Source: Acidimicrobiia bacterium (GTDB lineage Bacteria; Actinomycetota; Acidimicrobiia; Acidimicrobiales; CAIXPF01). From it: a DNA stretch of 64,000 nucleotides. A program made the translations under genes and the position numbers. Positions 58,216 to 64,000 of the stretch are shown here, one piece after another. The stretch is taken from assembly GCA_947476745.1 (NCBI GenBank), contig CANJRG010000008.1, positions 62,001 to 126,000 on the forward strand. Reading direction: 5' to 3'. The notes beneath the pieces are model-generated. The model was not told the DNA's origin, did no database searches, and saw only the letters and a list, made by a program, of their open reading frames with translations. Positions within the stretch are counted from its first letter, which is position 1. Every line of letters starts with the position of its first letter.

Positions 58216-59175
58216 TCAGCCGTGGCCCACGGCCTGTGCCTCACGCACCACGAGGTCGCGCTCGGCGGCGGCGACCAGCGGCGGCGTGACCTCGAACCAG
58301 TCGCTGTCATCGAGGGTGTAGCGCACGGCGATGGACACCGCGGCCTCCAGTCGGTACGAGGCGTGCGGCCCCGCCGTGGTGGAACGCCACCGGTAGCGAT
58401 GGGTGACCGGTCCGGCGGCGCCGGCAACGCCGAGTCCCTGCGGACCGAACGTGGCGCCGGTGCCGTCACCGAAGGACCACCGGACCTCGGCTGGTTCGAG
58501 GCGCAGGACGACGCGCCGTCCCAGCACGTCGTGCAGCTGTAGGACGGGAACGTCGTCGATGCCCTCGACCCAGAACCACTGCTCGATCCCGACCAGCCCG
58601 CTCGGAGGTGAGCTGCCCACCGCCACGACCGGGGCCAGCGTCTCGGCCAGGTAGGACTCGGCCAGGGTCCGCACCGCGGCGTCGTAGTCGACCACCTCAT
58701 CGGCGTACACGTAACCCAAGCCGCTGCTACCGAGCTCGACCGCCGTGCCGTCGGCGTACCGGCAGTCCAGCCAATACCGCCACAGCGCACGTCGTGAACG
58801 ATCCAGTGGCGGCCAACTCAGCCCGGCCACCACTCCCTCGCCGTCGACGATGCCGTTCGTCTCGTCGATCAGCTCCCGACAAAGCACGGACCGCCCGGAC
58901 GGGGTCCAGCTCGCCCACTGCTCATGGTCCTCGCCACCGGCCCGGTAGCCCGCCACCGTGACCCGGGTGCCGTCGCTGGCCACGCTCACCCCGGCACCGG
59001 CCGCCGGCGCCATCGCCGCCGACCCCACCGCGACGGCAACGACGAGGGCCACCATCGGGACGAGCCGGAGGCAGCGTCGGCCCCAATCGACCGCATCGCA
59101 ACGCTGGGATCGCCCGGATCGCCCTGCCGATGCACCCCACCGACTCGAACCATGCCAAATACATACAAACACCAT
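58216..59175 (-). CDS. Secreted protein with a PKD-like domain
   Basis: 319 residues. A hydrophobic segment (LVPMVALVVAVAVGSAAMAPAAGAG) follows a long, Arg/Ser-rich n-region of about 38 residues, so a signal peptide with an unusual length is likely. Near the C-terminus VRWSFGDGTGATFGPQG matches the PKD fold signature. The rest is not recognisable. TATAAT, a perfect -10 box in an AT-rich island, ends 8 nt before ATG 59175. That argues for this start and a nearly leaderless message. Function unknown. Confidence 0.75.
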   Translation of the reverse strand: MVFVCIWHGSSRWGASAGRSGRSQRCDAVDWGRRCLRLVPMVALVVAVAVGSAAMAPAAGAGVSVASDGTRVTVAGYRAGGEDHEQWASWTPSGRSVLCRELIDETNGIVDGEGVVAGLSWPPLDRSRRALWRYWLDCRYADGTAVELGSSGLGYVYADEVVDYDAAVRTLAESYLAETLAPVVAVGSSPPSGLVGIEQWFWVEGIDDVPVLQLHDVLGRRVVLRLEPAEVRWSFGDGTGATFGPQGLGVAGAAGPVTHRYRWRSTTAGPHASYRLEAAVSIAVRYTLDDSDWFEVTPPLVAAAERDLVVREAQAVGHG

Positions 59176-59195
59176 GAAAACACATTATAAGCACT
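59176..59195 (-). promoter_or_regulatory. AT-rich promoter with consensus TATAAT
   Basis: TATAAT (plus 59184-59189) lies 8 nt before ATG 59175. The surrounding 50 bp, including the first codons, is strikingly AT-rich for this genome. No clear -35 box is seen. Confidence 0.65.
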
Positions 59196-59234
59196 GAGGG
59201 CGGGTTCGGTCCGGCCGAACGAACCCGGGGCGGG

Positions 59235-60275
59235 TCAGCGGGTCAGGTTCGTCGTGGCCGTCACCCGACGACCGGTACGCGGATCCAGCTCGGCCACCGC
59301 GCAGGAACTGGCCCGCCGTCCCGCCAACCAGCTCGTCACCGGGACCCGAACCGCCACCGCCTCGAGCGGGTTGCCCGACGGGGCGCGGAGCTGGTCGCCG
59401 TACCGCTGGGCGACCGGGGCGATACACGCCCGGTCGAGCTCCCCCCACTGCTCGGCGCTGGGGTAGTGCTCGAAGCGCTCGGCGAGGTCGAGCGCACCCA
59501 CGACCTCGAGCTGGTGGGCCTGCCCACAGGGCACGGCCACCGCGGCCGCCTCGAGGAGCGGGTCCCAGCGAAGGCAGGTGCCGACCACGGGCGCCGGGCT
59601 CTGGTCGATGGCGGACAGCGGCTCGTCGATCTCGGCTGCAGTGCCCGCCGCAGTGGTGCCGCCGCTGACCAGGCACTCGCCGGTGCGGTCCCCCGCTGAC
59701 CACTCGGCGGCGCTCGGTCCCGCCACCCGCAGCACCAGGATGCCGGCCGGGTCGTAGCGGTCGCCGAGGTAGGCCCGCAGCCGATCCGGGCAACGCGCCC
59801 CCAGCAGCGCCCGCCACTCCACGTCCGTTGGGGCGGTGCGGAACCCGGCGGGGGTCTCGACCAGGCCCACCACCTCGTAGCGGTGTGGCTCGGTGCAGGC
59901 GACGACGGCCACCGACGACCCGGTCGCGGTCGCGGTCTGGGCCAAGCAGGCGCCGATCGCCGGCTGCACCTCCTGGTCGGGCCGTCGCGGCGACGCCGCC
60001 GGGGCCACCGGGACGGGCGCCGCCGACGCCGCGTCCGGAGGCGCCGGCGTGACGGTCGGCGACCGGTCGCCGGGCCGCTCCAGGCCCTGCCGCTCCTGGG
60101 CATCGTTCGACGGCGCCCCCTGCGCGCCGGACGGCGCCGCAGACATCGGCCGGCCACCCCCGAACGCGCCCCACAGGCCGAGCGCCAGCAGTACCCCCGC
60201 CAGGGCTGCGGCGACGGTGGCCAGCGTCCACCCGTGATCGGCCTCGCCCCTCGTCGCGCTGTTCCCACCGGTCAT
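59235..60275 (-). CDS. Septum-formation family membrane-anchored protein
   Basis: 346 residues. One N-terminal membrane helix (WTLATVAAALAGVLLALGLWGAFG), a Pro/Ala linker, then two copies of a cysteine-containing domain. IGACLAQTATATGSSVAVVACTEPHRYEVVG and VGTCLRWDPLLEAAAVAVPCGQAHQLEVVG each show the GxCL...VxC..xHxxEVVG pattern of the Septum_form family. It is probably extracytoplasmic and linked to cell division or envelope upkeep in actinobacteria. ATG 60275 lies 6 nt after TAGCCT, a leaderless start. Confidence 0.8.
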   Translation of the reverse strand: MTGGNSATRGEADHGWTLATVAAALAGVLLALGLWGAFGGGRPMSAAPSGAQGAPSNDAQERQGLERPGDRSPTVTPAPPDAASAAPVPVAPAASPRRPDQEVQPAIGACLAQTATATGSSVAVVACTEPHRYEVVGLVETPAGFRTAPTDVEWRALLGARCPDRLRAYLGDRYDPAGILVLRVAGPSAAEWSAGDRTGECLVSGGTTAAGTAAEIDEPLSAIDQSPAPVVGTCLRWDPLLEAAAVAVPCGQAHQLEVVGALDLAERFEHYPSAEQWGELDRACIAPVAQRYGDQLRAPSGNPLEAVAVRVPVTSWLAGRRASSCAVAELDPRTGRRVTATTNLTR

Positions 60276-60334
60276 GGGCGAAGGCTAAGAACGACCCGCC
60301 CGATGCGGCGGGTCGGACCCGTGGGTCGTTCGGC

Positions 60335-60850
60335 TCAGGGGCGAACCAGCCGCAGGTTCACCGGATAGCGGAACCACACCCCGCGGCCGGCCTGCACCGC
60401 AGCCACGATCCCGAGCACCACGTCGGCCACCACCGCGGCCAGCAGGGTGAAGAACCCCACCACCACCAGCATCAGCGGCAGCGACACCAGCACGACGATC
60501 AGCACGGTCAGCTGGAAGTTCAGCGCCTCCGCGGCGTGATGGCGCACATAGGGGTTGGACTTCTCCACCAGGTACACGCTCAGCGGCATGATGACCCAAC
60601 CCAGCACGAAGCCGAGATGGCTCAGCATCACCAGCGAGCGGGTGTGGTCACCGGCAACGGCACCGGGCAACAGTTTCCGCTCGGCCACGGTGGCCTGGGA
60701 CCGCGGCACCGGGCCGTCGAGGCCGGCCGGGCGGGGTGGTCCCCAGCCGCTGCCGTCCCACCAGCGGACGAACCCGTCCTCGGCGGGGTACCAACCCGGC
60801 TCGGAGGACCCCGACCCCGTCGAGGGAGGCTGCGACGCGTCAGCGGTCAC
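60335..60850 (-). CDS. DUF2510 / DUF4870 (Tic20-like) membrane protein
   Basis: 171 residues. The N-terminal DUF2510 motif is GWYPAEDGFVRWWDGSGWGPPRP. The DUF4870 membrane domain follows: LSHLGFVLGWVIMPLSVYLVEKSNPYVRHHAAEALNFQLTVLI. About three to four helices are expected. The function of both families is poorly known. GTG 60850 overlaps the lepB stop as GTGA, so translation is coupled to lepB. Confidence 0.85.
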   Translation of the reverse strand: MTADASQPPSTGSGSSEPGWYPAEDGFVRWWDGSGWGPPRPAGLDGPVPRSQATVAERKLLPGAVAGDHTRSLVMLSHLGFVLGWVIMPLSVYLVEKSNPYVRHHAAEALNFQLTVLIVVLVSLPLMLVVVGFFTLLAAVVADVVLGIVAAVQAGRGVWFRYPVNLRLVRP

Positions 60851-61503
60851 AGGCCACCGATGCGGCTGATCGGCCAGACCCGCAGGAACGCCTTGCCCAC
60901 CACCGCGCCGGTGGGGATCGGACCGAAACAGCGCCCGTCCTTGCTCAGGTTGCGGTTGTCGCCCATGACCAGCAGCTCGCCGGGAGCGACGGTGACCACC
61001 TCGTTCTCCTCGTACACCGCGCAGGCACCGGGCATACGGGTGGTGGAACCGGGCTTGAGGAACGGCTCGGGCTGGATCTCGCCGTTCACCACCAGCTTGC
61101 CGTTCGACGCCGACACCTGGTCACCGGCGACGCCCACCACCCGCTTGATGAGCTGCGCGTACTGACAGAACTCCTTCGCCTGGAGCTCGAGACACTCGGG
61201 GTTGTTGAAGACGATCACATCGCCGCGTTCGACGTCACCGAAGCGGTAGGACAGCTTCGAGACCAGGACCCGATCGCCGATGAGGAGCGTGTTCTCCATC
61301 GAACCCGACGGGATGACGAAGGTCTGGGCCACCCAGGTCTTGATGACGAAGGCCACCAGGACCGCTACGACGATGGCCACCAGCCACTCGAGCAGCGAAC
61401 GACGTCGCTGGGCTGCACGACGCGACCCGCGCACCGCGGCCACCTGGCTGCTGTCGCCTGGTCGGCCGGTACCGCCGAGGGCCGGCGGGAGGTCGTTCGT
61501 CAT
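60847..61503 (-). CDS. lepB: Signal peptidase I
   Basis: 218 residues. One membrane helix (LLEWLVAIVVAVLVAFVIKTWV), catalytic S68 in IPSGSMENTL, catalytic K120 in LIKRVVGVAGD and MGDNRNLSKDGR. It cleaves signal peptides outside the membrane. ATG 61503 with a GAGAGAG-type ribosome site upstream; TAGGAT on the minus strand near 61550 is a possible -10 box. It heads a run of envelope genes. Confidence 0.95.
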   Translation of the reverse strand: MTNDLPPALGGTGRPGDSSQVAAVRGSRRAAQRRRSLLEWLVAIVVAVLVAFVIKTWVAQTFVIPSGSMENTLLIGDRVLVSKLSYRFGDVERGDVIVFNNPECLELQAKEFCQYAQLIKRVVGVAGDQVSASNGKLVVNGEIQPEPFLKPGSTTRMPGACAVYEENEVVTVAPGELLVMGDNRNLSKDGRCFGPIPTGAVVGKAFLRVWPISRIGGL

Positions 61504-61664
61504 GACGGTACCGGTGTGCTCTCTCTCGGGGATCGAACCCTCGGCATCCTACCGGTGCGGGCCCGCTGCTCGGTCGAGCTCCACGTACCTTCCGTGGACG
61601 ATCCGCCGCTCCATCGGATCGACCCCCGCGGTGATCGGGGCCGCGGCACGCGACGCCGTCAGCC

Positions 61665-63530
61665 TCACGCCTCGCTACGCGCCACGTTGGCGCTGAGGAC
61701 CATCCCGGTACTGTGACGCAGCTCGAGCCGGCGGCTGTGGCGCAGACCATCGAGCTCGTTGCCGGGCGCCGGCGGCAGGAACAGGTGACCTTGCACGTAG
61801 CGAACCCCGAGCCGGCGCAGCATGGCGAGCTGCTCGGGCGTCTCCACGCACTCGGCGACCACCAGCGCCCCCAGCACCCCGGCGAGGTTGACCACCGCTT
61901 CCACCACGGCCTGGTCCCGCTCGGAATCGGCCACGTCCATGACCGACGAGCCGTGGATCTTCACCGCGGCGAGTGGCAGCTCCTTGAGCAGCCCGAGCGA
62001 GCCGTGCCGCAGGCCGAAATCGTCCACGACGAGGGCCACGCCGAGCTCGGTCAGCTGCTCGAGGACCCCCGAGGAACGCACCCGCTTGTCCGCGGCGGTC
62101 GATTCGTTTATCTCGATCTGCAGCAGGCAGGCAGGTAGCCGGCTGGTCTCCACCGCCCGAGCCACCACCTGCACGAAGTCCGGCGCCAGCAGCTGCCGCT
62201 CCGACACGTTGACGGCGACCGGCAGCGGTGGGACCACCGAGGTGTCGCCGTTCCAGGAGGCGGCTTGGATACAGGCCTCGAGCACCACCATCCGGCCGAT
62301 GGCACCGATCAGGCCGGTGTCCTCGGCGACCGGCAGGAAGCTGCCCGGCGAGACGATCCCGTGGCCGGGACGGATCCAGCGGATGAAGGCCTCGACGGCG
62401 ACCACCTCACCGGAGTTCACCTCGACGACGGGTTGGTAGTGCAGCACCAGTTCGCCGGCGTCGAGCCCGGCACGCAGCGCGTCGCCCAGCGCCTGGCGGC
62501 TGTCGGCCTCGGCCCGGAGCCGTTCGTCGAAGAACGCGTGGCGGATGCCCGGAGTGCCCTTGGCGACGTACATCGCCGCATCGGCCTGCTCGAGCAGGGC
62601 CAGGCTGGAGGCGGTGTGGGCGTCACCGACAGCCAGGCCCATGCTGAGACCGGCGTAGAACGGGCCGGTACGCAGCTCGACCGGCGGGTCGAAGGCCGCC
62701 TGCATACGCTCGGCCAGCTCCACCAGGGTCTCGGCATCGGCCACGCCGGGGAACACCACGACGAACTCGTCGCCGGCCAGGCGGGCCACCAGGTCGCCGC
62801 CACGGACCGACGCGCCGAGGCGTCGAGCCACCTCCTTGAGCAACTCGTCGCCAACGGCGTGGCCCATGGTGTCGTTCACCGTCTTGAACCGGTCGACGTC
62901 GATGAACACCAGCCCGAGGCTGCGGCCGGACTCCTTGCACCGCTCCAGCTGCTCGTCGAGCCACTCCATCAGGTGCGGGCGGTTGACCAGGCCGGTGAGG
63001 GCGTCGTGGCGGGCCGCCCGGTAGGTGTGGGCCAGGTCCTGCTCCACCGCCTTGCGCCGCCGCGACTGCAATGACCACACGCCCACCCCGATACTGAGCA
63101 GGGCGGTGGTGGAGATCCCGACGGCGGCGACCACGACCGGCAGCGCCGCGGCGAAATAGCTCGACGGGCCGAGGACGATCACTGCGACCCCGGGATGACC
63201 GGGCACGGCGGCATCGGCCAGGATGCCCAGCTGAGCAGCGCCGCTGTTGTCGGCGATGACCCCCTGGTCGTCGCGTACCGCCAGGGCGGTGTCGGGCCCG
63301 GCGTCGAGGCCGGTCAGCAAGGCACTGGTGTCCCCCGCGATCCCGGCATCGAGCCTGGTCGCCACCGCGGCAGCCACGCGCCGCAGGCGCAGGTCCAGCT
63401 CCTCGCGGATCGCGTTGTCAGAGGCCTCCGCCGCGAGTTGCACCGCGCCGAAGGTGAGCATCGTGCCGAGCAGCAAGCTCATCGTGGGGGCCGCGAAGGC
63501 CACCACCGTCGTCCATAACCGTTGTCTCAT
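61665..63530 (-). CDS. GGDEF-EAL cyclic-di-GMP signalling protein
   Basis: About 621 residues. Two membrane helices (about 5-30 and 135-160) flank an extracytoplasmic sensor region. The GGDEF domain reads ARLAGDEFVVVF, with inhibitory-site RGGD five residues earlier. The EAL domain has VEAFIRW instead of EAL, and DDFGLRHGSLGLLKELPLAAVKIHGSS with KIH for KID, but keeps VNVSE, INES, VVDDFG and AECVETPEQ. It may be active or partly degenerate. ATG 63530 is chosen; 63551 is a close alternative. Confidence 0.9.
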   Translation of the reverse strand: MRQRLWTTVVAFAAPTMSLLLGTMLTFGAVQLAAEASDNAIREELDLRLRRVAAAVATRLDAGIAGDTSALLTGLDAGPDTALAVRDDQGVIADNSGAAQLGILADAAVPGHPGVAVIVLGPSSYFAAALPVVVAAVGISTTALLSIGVGVWSLQSRRRKAVEQDLAHTYRAARHDALTGLVNRPHLMEWLDEQLERCKESGRSLGLVFIDVDRFKTVNDTMGHAVGDELLKEVARRLGASVRGGDLVARLAGDEFVVVFPGVADAETLVELAERMQAAFDPPVELRTGPFYAGLSMGLAVGDAHTASSLALLEQADAAMYVAKGTPGIRHAFFDERLRAEADSRQALGDALRAGLDAGELVLHYQPVVEVNSGEVVAVEAFIRWIRPGHGIVSPGSFLPVAEDTGLIGAIGRMVVLEACIQAASWNGDTSVVPPLPVAVNVSERQLLAPDFVQVVARAVETSRLPACLLQIEINESTAADKRVRSSGVLEQLTELGVALVVDDFGLRHGSLGLLKELPLAAVKIHGSSVMDVADSERDQAVVEAVVNLAGVLGALVVAECVETPEQLAMLRRLGVRYVQGHLFLPPAPGNELDGLRHSRRLELRHSTGMVLSANVARSEA

Positions 63531-63622
63531 GTGTTCCGGTCCCACATCCATGTTGGCCGTCGCCGTTGGTATCGACCACCGGTGCCAATAGGAAAAGGGA
63601 CCCAGTAGGGAACTGCGGTTCC

Positions 63623-64000
63623 TCAGGCGGGGGGATCGACAGCGATTTCGGGGAAGTGGCAGGCCACCGGATGGCCCGTTCCCCGGTCGAGCAGCGCCGG
63701 CTCCTCCTCGGCACAGCGGGCCTCGGCCTTCCAGCAACGGGTGCGGAACCGGCAGCCGCTCGGCGGATCGGCCGGGGAGGGCACCTCACCCTGGAGCACG
63801 ATGCGCCTTCGGGACCGCTGGATCTCCGGGTCCGGAACCGGCACCGCCGACAGCAACGCCTGGGTGTAGGGGTGGGCGGGAGCGCGGTACAGTTGCTGTC
63901 GTGGTCCGGTCTCGACGACCTTGCCGAGGTACATCACCGCAACCCGGTGGGAGATGTGCTGCACCACCGACAGGTCGTGGGCGATGAACACGTAGGCCAG
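63623..64000 (-). CDS. Oligopeptide/dipeptide ABC transporter ATPase, C-terminal part (5' end outside window)
   Basis: Only the last 125 or so residues are in the window. [28 protein letters not shown] is the H-loop region of DppF/OppF ATPases. [21 protein letters not shown] is the HPY motif of the oligo_HPY domain, and [15 protein letters not shown] the four-cysteine iron-sulfur-type tail. It powers import of peptides or nickel-like cargo; the partner genes would lie to the right. Confidence 0.9.
   Translation of the reverse strand: MAYVFIAHDLSVVQHISHRVAVMYLGKVVETGPRQQLYRAPAHPYTQALLSAVPVPDPEIQRSRRRIVLQGEVPSPADPPSGCRFRTRCWKAEARCAEEEPALLDRGTGHPVACHFPEIAVDPPA

Overview
This window comes from a high-GC (roughly 70%) actinobacterium. 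F420/FMN split-barrel oxidases, septum-formation and DUF2510 proteins, many class III CoA-transferases and TANNNT -10 boxes placed 6-8 nt before start codons (leaderless mRNAs) all fit the phylum. Acidimicrobiia is my best guess at class, but that is inference; no ribosomal marker is present.

Layout. (1) 1-17.7 kb is catabolic and transport: three MFS transporters, MsrB, one single and one double (fused) CoA-transferase, an HSL-type esterase, an amidohydrolase, and a minus-strand cluster at 16766-10924 (dienelactone-hydrolase-like protein, flavin reductase, CoA-transferase, extended SDR, HsaA-type flavin monooxygenase, crotonase). The cluster looks like an undescribed acyl-CoA oxidation route. 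A divergent PaaG-like crotonase follows. (2) 17.8-24.8 kb holds a TetR regulator, split-barrel oxidases, a small winged-helix regulator and an operon of alcohol dehydrogenase, sugar kinase and AlkA. It also holds several decayed genes: a P-type ATPase head, a HAD fragment, and SDR remnants fused to an exonuclease. (3) 24.9-31.1 kb holds a Baeyer-Villiger monooxygenase, a lipoprotein cytochrome c, a CMD-family protein, a broken glutamine amidotransferase, and the ethylmalonyl-CoA-pathway pair epimerase + crotonyl-CoA carboxylase/reductase.

(4) 31.3-36.3 kb is a housekeeping block: dnaX-ybaB-recR, tRNA-Ser(GGA), SRP RNA, a decayed htpX, tadA and tRNA-Ser(CGA). (5) 36.3-49.8 kb holds a YccF protein, a small orphan protein, two SDRs, a lipoprotein, a second BVMO, EngB, an ABC exporter, exonuclease VII and RF3. 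(6) 49.9-58.2 kb returns to lipid and xenobiotic metabolism: MFS, metallo-beta-lactamase-fold protein, dehydrogenase-like protein, acyl-CoA synthetase, two methyltransferases and an epoxide hydrolase. (7) 58.2-64 kb holds envelope and secretion genes (PKD-like secreted protein, septum-formation protein, DUF2510/Tic20-like protein, LepB), a GGDEF-EAL protein and the end of an oligopeptide ABC ATPase gene.

Two themes run through the window. Many starts are best explained by leaderless transcription, which changes several start choices. Short tandem repeats (9, 14, 15, 24 and 54 bp) recur between genes, in protein linkers and over stop codons. Convergent genes are often separated by GC-only hairpins.
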